Positions 53,670-64,000 of a DNA stretch of 64,000 nt are shown piece by piece (positions within the stretch are counted from its first letter, which is position 1; each line of letters starts with the position of its first letter). The translations under genes were made by a program, and so were the position numbers. The notes beneath the pieces were generated by a model. The model did not search any database, had not been told where the DNA came from, and saw nothing but the letters and a program-made list of their open reading frames with translations. The stretch lies in assembly GCF_026385475.1 (NCBI RefSeq), contig NZ_JANIDW010000001.1:558001-622000 (forward strand). The letters are read 5' to 3'. The stretch is from Bombella saccharophila (GTDB lineage: Bacteria > Pseudomonadota > Alphaproteobacteria > Acetobacterales > Acetobacteraceae).

Positions 53670-54773
53670 TTGCGGTTACACCGTCTTACCTTAACGGATT
53701 TCCGTAATTATCGCCGTTGTGTTTGGGAGCCCGCTGCCAGTATCTCTGTCCTCACCGGGGAGAATGGCAGCGGAAAGACCAATCTTTTAGAGGCCCTTTC
53801 TCTCCTTGCGCCGGGGCAGGGTTTGTTAAGTTCCCCGGCGTCTCTTTTACCGCGTCATGGAACGACAGATTGGGGTATAACCGCACATTTGGAGAGAGGT
53901 GAGCATGCTTTTCAGCTCGCCACTGGGGTTGCAGCGGGGAAGGGCCGCCGTGTTTTCCTATTAGATGGGGAGAAACCACGCACTCACGCAGAGATTGCTC
54001 AGCTTTATTCTTGTGTGTGGCTTACCCCACAAATGGATCGCTTATTTTTAGATGGAGCCTCTGGGCGCAGGCGTTTTCTAGACCGTCTTACTGTGGCTCT
54101 TATCCCAGACCATACTCAGCAACTTATCGCACATGAACGCTCCGTGACGAGCCGTAACCGTGTCTTACAAGAGCATCCTCAAGAAACAGCTTGGCTTGAT
54201 TCGCTCGAAACATCCATAAGTCGTCACGCTGTCGCAGCAACAGTTGGGCGAATGAATCTCATAGAGATGCTCACCACAACCCCTTTTGGGAATAAGGCCT
54301 TTCCTCATACGGTAATGGAGCTGCATTGCCCCATTGCAGAGGCTCTTAGGGCAAAACCAGCTATAGAGGTTGAGGACTGGTTGCGCCAGGCCCTCAAGCA
54401 AGCACGTCAGCAGGACCAAGCCCGCAAAAGTACGTCCCTCGGTGCACATCGGGCTGATATGAGCTTAAAAGATCAAGCAACAGGGCGGGACGCTATACAA
54501 TCCAGCAGTGGGCAGAAAAAAATCATGCTGCTAAGTATTATCCTTTCTCATGCAGAAGCTATAACGCATCTTTTAGGATATGCTCCGCTCATTTTGCTTG
54601 ATGAACCACTAGTTCATCTTGATGAAAACCGGCGTATTAATTTGATGGAAAGTTTGCGTGCTTTAAAAACAACCATCCTCTTAACCGGTACAGAAGCCGC
54701 GTTATTTTCTCCCCTTCGAGGTCATGCAGATTTTATAACCATTCGTAACGGTACATTGCATGCCTCTGCCTAA
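53670..54773 (+). CDS. recF: DNA replication and repair protein RecF
   Basis: SMC-like ATPase that loads RecA at single-stranded gaps. 367 residues; the start is TTG at 53670, eight bases after dnaN, giving LRLHRLTLTDFRNYRR. Walker A is LTGENGSGKTNLLEALSLL near residue 29; the signature-like SSSGQKKIMLLSIILS and Walker B LILLDEPLVHLDE (near 307) follow. Normal length and context. Confidence 0.95.
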   Translation: MRLHRLTLTDFRNYRRCVWEPAASISVLTGENGSGKTNLLEALSLLAPGQGLLSSPASLLPRHGTTDWGITAHLERGEHAFQLATGVAAGKGRRVFLLDGEKPRTHAEIAQLYSCVWLTPQMDRLFLDGASGRRRFLDRLTVALIPDHTQQLIAHERSVTSRNRVLQEHPQETAWLDSLETSISRHAVAATVGRMNLIEMLTTTPFGNKAFPHTVMELHCPIAEALRAKPAIEVEDWLRQALKQARQQDQARKSTSLGAHRADMSLKDQATGRDAIQSSSGQKKIMLLSIILSHAEAITHLLGYAPLILLDEPLVHLDENRRINLMESLRALKTTILLTGTEAALFSPLRGHADFITIRNGTLHASA

Positions 54774-54855
54774 GCAAATACGGGGAATAGTACTGGTCAG
54801 AAGAAGCTTCTCACAGTATATTCATATCAAATTTCTCTTGCCCCAACTGGAGTAA

Positions 54856-57312
<2,457 letters not shown>

Positions 57313-57319
57313 GTGCTTT

Positions 57320-58195
57320 ATGGATCGTCTTTATCGCATCGCATGGCTCTCTGCTCTTTTAATAGGGGGGAGCTGCTTTGGGGGGGCAAGGGTTGGGATG
57401 GCCCAACCATCTCCCTCACACGCCGCTGTGATGCCGAGAGAGACCTCCACAGGGCAGAATGTTCATCTTCATTACAACATGTATGTACGTGGTTATCATT
57501 TTGTAAATGTTGATGCTGATTATGTGCTGCAACCTTGGGGTTATGGCATACAGACGCATCTTTATAGTGTTGGTTTAGCAAGTTGGTTTTTTACGGTTAA
57601 TTTGCTCAGCACCGCGCAAGGTCATTTCAATGAAGTAGACACGCGGCCTCTATCTTATGATAATCGTGGCTTCTCCCGAGGAGAAGAGCTGCATACACAT
57701 ATTGAGTTCGACCATACAGGCCCTCATGTCACGGTGCTTCAACCGCCAGAAACAGGGCGAGAAGCTATGCCAGAAGTGGAGTTTCGGCAGTCTGTGGATA
57801 TGCTCAGCTATCTCGTTGGACTAGTCCATCACATGGATGTTCGTCAGAACTGCACTACGGGACAATCTGTTTTTGATGGGATTCGTCTTTCTTACATGGA
57901 TATGCACGGCCCCTTTAAGACAACACTTCCAACAGACCATCATCCTTTCTATACCGGGGATGCGATGCGATGCGATTTTACGGGGAAGCAGATTGGCGGT
58001 TTCTCTATAGGTTCCCCCTTTAAGGATGCAAAAGCAACACCTCATCCCGGGTCTGTATGGTTTGTTCGGGACCCAAAAGCGGGGCTAATCCCAGTACGGT
58101 TACAATTCTCGCATCCCAAAATAGGGATGCTCTTGGTCGTCTTACAAACGCCCCCTTATTTATCGGCTGTTCCTGCTCAAGCAGCTCCAAAATAA
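57320..58195 (+). CDS. DUF3108 domain-containing exported protein
   Basis: The open frame begins with TTG at 57302 inside the gyrB end; I choose ATG 57320, which gives a compact signal peptide (MDRLYRIAWLSALLIGGSCF, cleavage near MAQ). The ATG at 57305 is the alternative. The mature part, about 265 residues, fits the DUF3108 family: LHYNMYVRGYHFVNVDADYV, a repeated strand pattern, then SVDMLSYLVGLVHHM and LIPVRLQFSHPKIGMLLVVL. Members are periplasmic with no known biochemical role. Followed after 16 bases by glmU. Confidence 0.8.
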   Translation: MDRLYRIAWLSALLIGGSCFGGARVGMAQPSPSHAAVMPRETSTGQNVHLHYNMYVRGYHFVNVDADYVLQPWGYGIQTHLYSVGLASWFFTVNLLSTAQGHFNEVDTRPLSYDNRGFSRGEELHTHIEFDHTGPHVTVLQPPETGREAMPEVEFRQSVDMLSYLVGLVHHMDVRQNCTTGQSVFDGIRLSYMDMHGPFKTTLPTDHHPFYTGDAMRCDFTGKQIGGFSIGSPFKDAKATPHPGSVWFVRDPKAGLIPVRLQFSHPKIGMLLVVLQTPPYLSAVPAQAAPK

Positions 58196-58211
58196 TGTTA
58201 CGAGGTCATTT

Positions 58212-59540
58212 ATGAGTTCCACAACCACTGCCATTATTTTGGCCGCCGGGATGGGGACGCGTATGAAGTCCCGCTACCCTAAAGCAATGCAACGCCTAGG
58301 GAACCGCCCTATGATTGGCCATTTGCTAGAGACAGCCCAACATAGTGTTGACCAAATTATCGTTGTGGTCGGCCCGGGGATGGAGGAGCTTACCCATTAT
58401 GTTCAGCCGCATCAAACTGTTATTCAGACCGAGCGGTTAGGGACGGGACATGCAGCGAAAATAGGCGTCTCTTCGCTGACAGAGGGGAAAGCTGTTATCC
58501 TCTATGCGGATAATCCCCTTCTCACAGAAGATACAATGCAACGTCTGTTAGAGGCTCATACGCACGATAACAAACTATCCCTTTTGGGTATGCGTCCGCA
58601 CAATCCGGGGCATTATGGACGTATTATTGTGGACCAAAAGGGAATGGTCGAACGTATTGTTGAGTATAAAGATGCCACCGAGGCAGAAAAACAGACGACC
58701 CTTTGTAATGCTGGGATGATGTGTGCTGATGTAAACGACCTTAAGCGGTGGTTAGCGGAAATTACCCCTAATAATGCGCAAAATGAATATTATCTGACAG
58801 ATATTGTCGCCTTTGCTGCACGTGAAGGCCATGTAACATGCGTTGAGGGTGGGGAGGAAGAACTTGCGGGCATTAATTCCCGCGCGGAATTAGCGCAAGC
58901 TGAAGCACGGCTCCAAGATAGATTGCGTATTCACGCTATGGAGCAGGGGGTTACGTTAATTGACCCTGCCAGTACTTTCCTCAGTACGGATACAAAGCTC
59001 GCCACTGATGTCACCATTGAGCCACATGTTTTCATTGGCCCCGGCGTTACGCTGGAGGAAGGCTGTCTTATTCGTGCTTTTTCACATTTGGAGGGATGTC
59101 ACGTTAAAACAAATGCAGTGATAGGGCCTTATGCCCGCCTACGACCGGGGACGCTTTGCCATGAAGAAACGCATGTTGGTAATTTTGTAGAGCTTAAAAA
59201 TACGACTCTTGGAGCAGGTAGTAAGGTTAACCATCTCAGCTATTTGGGTGATAGTGAGGTTGGCACTCGCAGCAATATTGGGGCCGGAAGCATTAGCTGT
59301 AATTATGATGGCGTCTTTAAACATAAAACGATGATTGGTGATGATTGTTTTATAGGCTCCAACAGCGTTATGGTGGCTCCTGTAAAGATAGAAAATGAGG
59401 CGATGACAGCTGCAGGCAGTATCATCACTCATGATGTCCCAGCGGGGGCTCTTGCCTTTGGGCGTGCACGTCAGGCAAATAAGCTGGAGCAAGGGCGTGC
59501 CCTTCAAGCAGCGTTGAAGAAAAAGAAGGAGCGGGGCTAA
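58212..59540 (+). CDS. glmU: Bifunctional UDP-N-acetylglucosamine pyrophosphorylase/glucosamine-1-phosphate N-acetyltransferase
   Basis: Makes UDP-GlcNAc for peptidoglycan and lipopolysaccharide. 442 residues. The N-terminal uridylyltransferase domain has IILAAGMGTRMKSRYPKAM and ILYADNPLLTEDTM; the C-terminal left-handed beta-helix of hexapeptide repeats (from about 245) has GPYARLRPGT, HVGNFVELKNTTLG and SNIGAGSISCNYDG. The stop TAA overlaps the glmS ATG by one base. Confidence 0.96.
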   Translation: MSSTTTAIILAAGMGTRMKSRYPKAMQRLGNRPMIGHLLETAQHSVDQIIVVVGPGMEELTHYVQPHQTVIQTERLGTGHAAKIGVSSLTEGKAVILYADNPLLTEDTMQRLLEAHTHDNKLSLLGMRPHNPGHYGRIIVDQKGMVERIVEYKDATEAEKQTTLCNAGMMCADVNDLKRWLAEITPNNAQNEYYLTDIVAFAAREGHVTCVEGGEEELAGINSRAELAQAEARLQDRLRIHAMEQGVTLIDPASTFLSTDTKLATDVTIEPHVFIGPGVTLEEGCLIRAFSHLEGCHVKTNAVIGPYARLRPGTLCHEETHVGNFVELKNTTLGAGSKVNHLSYLGDSEVGTRSNIGAGSISCNYDGVFKHKTMIGDDCFIGSNSVMVAPVKIENEAMTAAGSIITHDVPAGALAFGRARQANKLEQGRALQAALKKKKERG

Positions 59541-61363
59541 TGTGTGGTATTTGTGGTGTTGTTGGACATCGTCCCGCTACTCCTATCGTTTTTGAAGGAT
59601 TACGGCGGCTAGAATATCGTGGTTATGATTCTGCCGGTATTGCTACAGTTAAAGATGGGAAGATTGCGCGGTGCCGTGCAGCAGGGAAGCTGGATAATTT
59701 AAAGCATGCGTTGGAGAAAACACCGCTCTCTGGCACAACGGGGATTGGCCATACCCGTTGGGCAACGCATGGTGCCCCTACAACACAAAATGCTCACCCT
59801 CATCATGCTGGACATGTTGCAATTGTCCATAATGGCATTATTGAAAATTTTGCTGATCTCAAACGCAGCTTAGAAGCTAAAGGCCGCACCTTTGAGACAG
59901 AGACGGACTCAGAGGCCGTAGCGCATCTCTTAGATGATTATATTCAACAAGGACTATCCCCTAAAGATGCCGCTTTTGCAACAATCAAGCAGTTGCAGGG
60001 GGCTTACGCTATTGCCATGATTTTTGAGGGGCATGATAATTTGCTCATCGGTGCGCGGCATGGTGCTCCTCTAGCCGTTGGGTATGGGGAAGGGGAGATG
60101 TTTCTCGGTTCTGACAGTTTGGCGTTAGCACCACTTTCTAATCAAATTACCTACTTAGAGGATGGCGACTGGTGCATCCTGACACGGGATCATATTGAGA
60201 TTTTGGATGGGCAGGGCAAAGCTGTTCATCGTCCTATTCAGACGGCTTCCCTTACTACAGGGCAGATTGGTAAAGATGGCTATCGCCATTTTATGGAGAA
60301 AGAGCTGCATGAGCATCCTGTAGCGATTGGACAAACTCTCCAACGAATTACAGACCCCGTTACACGGCGTATTGCTTTACCGCCTATGCCTTTTGACGTT
60401 GCCACTTTGCCACGGGTAACTATCACTGCTTGTGGATCTGCTTTTTATGCAGGAATGGTAGGCCGTTATTGGCTAGAGGAATTGGCACGCCTTCCCATTG
60501 ATATTGATGTTGCTTCAGAGCTTCGCTATCGCAATCCGCCACAACCCGATCGTGGTCTCGCGCTACTTATCTCCCAATCAGGCGAAACAGCTGATACACT
60601 CGGTGTTTTACGAGAGCTTAAAGCCGCGGGGCAGCATGTTGTTTCAGTCTTAAATGTAGAACATTCTACCATGGGCCGTGAAAGTGACCTTGTTCTTGGC
60701 ATGGTTGCTGGACCAGAAATTTCAGTCGCATCCACGAAGGCCTTCACCGCACAACTCTCTGTTCTGGCAGCCTTAACGCTTGATTTTGCTCGTCAACGTT
60801 CTCTTCTTGATGAAGCTAAAGAACGTGAATTAACCGATAGTCTTTTGGATCTTCCTTCTCACGCGATGGAAGTTTTAGGGTTATTCGACGCAATTCGTAG
60901 TATGGCTCGCATCATCGCTCAAGCACGTGATGTTTTATATTTAGGCCGAGGCATCTGTATGCCCATTGCTCAGGAGGGAGCGCTAAAACTCAAAGAGATT
61001 AGTTATATTCACGCTGAGGCTTATGCAGCAGGTGAACTCAAACATGGGCCTATCAGTCTTATTGACCCCAGCGTGCCGGTTGTAGCCATTGCACCATCCA
61101 CTATTTTGTTTGAGAAAACACTCTCCAATTTACAAGAGGCACGTGCACGTGGCGGCCGCATCCTTGTCTTTACGGATGCCAAGGGAGCAGAGCAATTAAA
61201 GGATATTGCAGAACATATTATTATCCTACCGGATGTTAATGCCTTTGTAGCTCCCATCCTTTATACAATCCCCGTGCAGATTTTGGCATATGAGGTTGCT
61301 TTGCTGAAAGGGACGGATGTGGACCAACCGCGCAATTTGGCAAAATCTGTCACAGTTGAATGA
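59540..61363 (+). CDS. glmS: Glutamine-fructose-6-phosphate aminotransferase (isomerizing)
   Basis: First enzyme of amino-sugar synthesis, using glutamine to aminate fructose 6-phosphate. 607 residues. The glutaminase domain starts MCGICGVVG with the nucleophilic Cys2, and has GYDSAGIAT and GHTRWATHGAPTTQNAHPHH; the two SIS domains carry ITACGSAFYAGMVGRYWLEE, LISQSGETADTLGVLRELK and YAAGELKHGPISLID, ending KSVTVE. Directly follows glmU. Confidence 0.97.
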   Translation: MCGICGVVGHRPATPIVFEGLRRLEYRGYDSAGIATVKDGKIARCRAAGKLDNLKHALEKTPLSGTTGIGHTRWATHGAPTTQNAHPHHAGHVAIVHNGIIENFADLKRSLEAKGRTFETETDSEAVAHLLDDYIQQGLSPKDAAFATIKQLQGAYAIAMIFEGHDNLLIGARHGAPLAVGYGEGEMFLGSDSLALAPLSNQITYLEDGDWCILTRDHIEILDGQGKAVHRPIQTASLTTGQIGKDGYRHFMEKELHEHPVAIGQTLQRITDPVTRRIALPPMPFDVATLPRVTITACGSAFYAGMVGRYWLEELARLPIDIDVASELRYRNPPQPDRGLALLISQSGETADTLGVLRELKAAGQHVVSVLNVEHSTMGRESDLVLGMVAGPEISVASTKAFTAQLSVLAALTLDFARQRSLLDEAKERELTDSLLDLPSHAMEVLGLFDAIRSMARIIAQARDVLYLGRGICMPIAQEGALKLKEISYIHAEAYAAGELKHGPISLIDPSVPVVAIAPSTILFEKTLSNLQEARARGGRILVFTDAKGAEQLKDIAEHIIILPDVNAFVAPILYTIPVQILAYEVALLKGTDVDQPRNLAKSVTVE

Positions 61364-61479
61364 ACTAATATTTTTCTAATTCAGTGCATCCAAGAGGGGG
61401 TGAGGGCCTGGGTTGCGCAATAATGGTTTTGTGCGTAATCTCACAATAAGGCTAGCAAAATGGATAGGGGAGATGTCTG

Positions 61480-64000
61480 ATGGAAGTGGGGCTTGCTGAG
61501 GTTCTACTAACACTTGCCTTTCTGCTCGCTCTAATCAGTTTTATTCCCCCTCTGGCGAAGAAAATCAATCTACCAGAAACGGTCATTATCGCTCTCTTAG
61601 GGATCGCCTTAGGAGGGATATCCTCCCTTATTAATAGCTCTATGGGGCTGGATCTATTGGAGGGTCCAGCAAGTGCTTTATTATCATTCCCTATCGATAG
61701 TGAAGGTTTTCTACTCATCTTTCTCCCTTTGTTAGTTTTTAAAGGGGCGATGGGGATAAATGTCCGTAGCCTCACACATGAAATTGCAACAGTACTGCTA
61801 TTAGCTATTGTAGCGGTGATCGTATCTACAGCTACAATCGGCTTTGCTTTATACCCCTTTGCTCAACAAACCTTGGTAGCTTGTCTCTTACTTGGTGCTA
61901 TTGTTGCTACGACAGACCCTTCGGCAGTGGCAAGCATCTTTCGTGAGATTGGGGCTGCCGCGCGGTTAAGCCGCTTAGTAGAAGGGGAGGCCCTTCTTAA
62001 TGATGCTGCCGCTATTGCCATCTTCACTATCCTTGTCGCTGCTATTACAGCACATCATGAAATCAGTTTTAGTGAGGCCTGTACCGATTTTTTAGCTAAT
62101 TTTGGTGGGGCCATCATCATTGGTGTGGCCGTTGCACGGCTAGCCTTACTTATGATCACTTCAATTAGTGGTTATCCTGCCGCAGAAATTACTCTTTCAC
62201 TCGTACTCCCATACGGTGTTTATATTTTATGTGATGATATTTTAGGGTTTTCCGGTGTTGTTGCCACTGCCTCTGCCGGTCTCACTATCTCAGCATATGG
62301 TCCTTCAACGTTCCGTCCACAAACATGGCATTTTCTTAAAGAATTGTGGGAGCAATTAGAATTCTGGGCGAGCACCCTTGTGTTTATGCTTGCAGCATTA
62401 CTCGTCCCCAGGATGATGATCGGCATTACTCGCTGGGATCTAGTCCTTATTGTCATCGCCAGTTTAGCTGGTTTATTCGCACGAGCTGTTGTGATCTTCG
62501 GCATGCTCCCAATTCTGACATTTACGCGTTTATCTCCACCCGTCCCAACGCGTTTTAAAGTTACTATGGCATGGGGTGGCTTGCGCGGAGCGATTACTCT
62601 AGCCCTAGCTTTAGCAGTTAATGAAAACCCACATATTAATGATTCCATCACGCATTTTGTAGGGATTGTCGCGACGGGTTTTGTGCTCGTTACCTTACTT
62701 ATAAACGGGACGACGCTACGCTCATTAGTTTTATTTTTGAAATTAGACCGCTTATCGCCCATTGATGAAGCTTTGCGTAATCAGATTATCGGTATTGGTC
62801 TTAGCCATGTTGCGCAGCGAGTCGCGCATGTTTCAGATGAACTTAGTTTTAGTCTTCGCACGCGCAGCGGTGTTATTGGGCGTTTGGAACAACGAGCCGA
62901 AAAAGAGAAAGCTAGTAATAATTTTGAGACCGCTCTTAGTGACCGAGATAGGGTGAATCTTGCCCTACTGACTATTGCCAACCAAGAACGTTCTCTTTTA
63001 CTAGACCTCTTTTGTGTCCAGGGGATGTCAAGCCGTCGTGTCATCGAGACATTATTACGCGCAATAGAAGCTATTGTTGATGCCACACAATTAGAAGGTC
63101 GGTACGGCTATGTTAAAACTCGTCGTAAAAGTCTTCAGCCTTCCTGGCGCCTTCGTTTTGCTCAAATGCTCCATCGACGCTTCCACATTGATCGTCCATT
63201 AACACTATGCATGATGGAACGTTTCGAGACACTTATCATTTCTCACCTTGTTTCGACCTCTTTGATTCGCTTTGTTCGCGAAAGGATGGAGCCAACATTA
63301 GGACGCCGCATTACAGAAATCGTTTCTGAAGTATTAGGCCGCCAGCGTAAACTCTTAGAAGATGCCTTAGCGACGTTGCGGCTACATTACTCTGGATATT
63401 CTGAAGCTTTGGAAAGTCGTCTATTGCGACAAATAGCCCTTCGATTAGAAGATGAAGAATATACAACCCTCGCAAAAGATAACCTTATTTCACAAGAGTT
63501 GCACCGCGAACTGCATCGTTCTATCGAACGACAAAGAACACGACTAGATACACCTCTGCGCTTCAATTTGCGGAGTGGGATTGAGCAACGCCTCCGGATG
63601 TTTCAAGCTTTTAATGGTGTCCCTGATGGCGCGTTGCATGAGCTGGCTGGGCGCGTCTTTATCTGTTTTCTCTCCCCAGGTGAGGTGTTAATCCACAAAG
63701 GAGAGCGTATCCATACAATCTATGCCCAAGTGGCAGGACTGGTAGAAAGCGCTACAAGTACGGACACTCAAGATGTCATGTTAGGGGCAGGGGATCTAAT
63801 TGGGGCGAATAGCCATATACTCAAACAGCGCGCACAGAATACCGTCCGCTCTTTACAATTTTCTCATTTACTTGCTATCCCCCAAGCTGATTTTGATAAA
63901 TTGTTAAAAACGTTCCCTATTGTAAAACGTCAAATTACTAGACGGCATGACATGCGCCTTGAGGGTACTTTAGGAGCCAATGTTGTTATTACAAAAGAAG
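61480..64000 (+). CDS. CPA1-type Na+/H+ antiporter with large cytoplasmic C-terminus (runs off right edge)
   Basis: Open from ATG 61480 to the window end, at least 840 residues, no stop seen. About the first 410 residues are a dozen membrane helices with NhaP/CPA1 features: FLPLLVFKGAMGINV, ATTDPSAVASIFREIG near residue 144 and VEGEALLNDAAAIAIFTILV near 167, the latter with the conserved ND/ion-binding site; MAWGGLRGAITLALALAV follows. A long charged helical part leads to a cyclic-nucleotide-binding-like domain (from about 712): ALHELAGRVFICFLSPGEVL and HTIYAQVAGLVESA. The design resembles SOS1-like antiporters. Confidence 0.88.
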   Translation, partial: MEVGLAEVLLTLAFLLALISFIPPLAKKINLPETVIIALLGIALGGISSLINSSMGLDLLEGPASALLSFPIDSEGFLLIFLPLLVFKGAMGINVRSLTHEIATVLLLAIVAVIVSTATIGFALYPFAQQTLVACLLLGAIVATTDPSAVASIFREIGAAARLSRLVEGEALLNDAAAIAIFTILVAAITAHHEISFSEACTDFLANFGGAIIIGVAVARLALLMITSISGYPAAEITLSLVLPYGVYILCDDILGFSGVVATASAGLTISAYGPSTFRPQTWHFLKELWEQLEFWASTLVFMLAALLVPRMMIGITRWDLVLIVIASLAGLFARAVVIFGMLPILTFTRLSPPVPTRFKVTMAWGGLRGAITLALALAVNENPHINDSITHFVGIVATGFVLVTLLINGTTLRSLVLFLKLDRLSPIDEALRNQIIGIGLSHVAQRVAHVSDELSFSLRTRSGVIGRLEQRAEKEKASNNFETALSDRDRVNLALLTIANQERSLLLDLFCVQGMSSRRVIETLLRAIEAIVDATQLEGRYGYVKTRRKSLQPSWRLRFAQMLHRRFHIDRPLTLCMMERFETLIISHLVSTSLIRFVRERMEPTLGRRITEIVSEVLGRQRKLLEDALATLRLHYSGYSEALESRLLRQIALRLEDEEYTTLAKDNLISQELHRELHRSIERQRTRLDTPLRFNLRSGIEQRLRMFQAFNGVPDGALHELAGRVFICFLSPGEVLIHKGERIHTIYAQVAGLVESATSTDTQDVMLGAGDLIGANSHILKQRAQNTVRSLQFSHLLAIPQADFDKLLKTFPIVKRQITRRHDMRLEGTLGANVVITKE

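Overview
The window looks like the chromosome of an alphaproteobacterium of the acetic acid bacteria (Acetobacteraceae, Rhodospirillales). Support comes from the dnaA-dnaN-recF-gyrB block preceded by mutM and rpsT, the ubiE-coaBC-dut block, a trcR-type (DUF1013) regulator beside purEK, a DUF3126 gene, and the nrdR-nusB-thiL order. Base composition is moderate (near half G+C by eye), lower than many free-living acetic acid bacteria. A host-associated relative of Bombella or Saccharibacter would fit, but that is inference. Most of the window is ordinary, tightly packed housekeeping DNA.

Layout. 1-2.5 kb: the end of pdxA, pdxJ (vitamin B6), a BamE-like lipoprotein and a DUF3126 protein. 2.5-11.7 kb: an aminopeptidase P / prmA / UvrD helicase operon on minus, a tandem pair of RadC-family genes on plus, then purK, purE, trcR and rpmE on minus. 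11.8-18.7 kb: mscL with a small secreted protein, secDF, an oxidoreductase, a superinfection-immunity-like membrane protein and an ABC-F ATPase. 18.8-30.9 kb: cydDC, an OmpA-like lipoprotein, recQ, a PCuAC-like protein, nrdR-nusB-thiL, a GNAT-like protein, a short-chain dehydrogenase, glucokinase and a class A acid phosphatase.

31.0-37.1 kb is the accessory part and the most interesting stretch. It holds a secreted 13-repeat Sel1 protein and three tandem genes for unrecognised secreted proteins. Each of these proteins appears to be built from three related cysteine-pair modules. Each gene is followed by the same 165-bp segment, which carries a minus-strand reading frame. The region ends with a decayed tyrosine-type integrase next to tRNA-Cys(GCA). 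I read it as the remnant of a tRNA-anchored genomic island whose cargo gene was tandemly amplified.

37.2-49.5 kb: a TolC-type outer membrane protein, valS, ilvD, msrA, and a minus-strand operon ubiE-coaBC-dut followed by an unusual ABC importer (two-domain permease, ATPase with a degraded signature motif, no binding protein in view). 49.5-64 kb: mutM, rpsT, dnaA, dnaN, recF, gyrB, a DUF3108 protein, glmU, glmS (UDP-GlcNAc supply), and a large CPA1-type Na+/H+ antiporter with a cyclic-nucleotide-binding-like C-terminus that runs off the right edge. Two expected neighbours are missing: riboflavin genes between nrdR and nusB, and ubiB between ubiE and coaBC.
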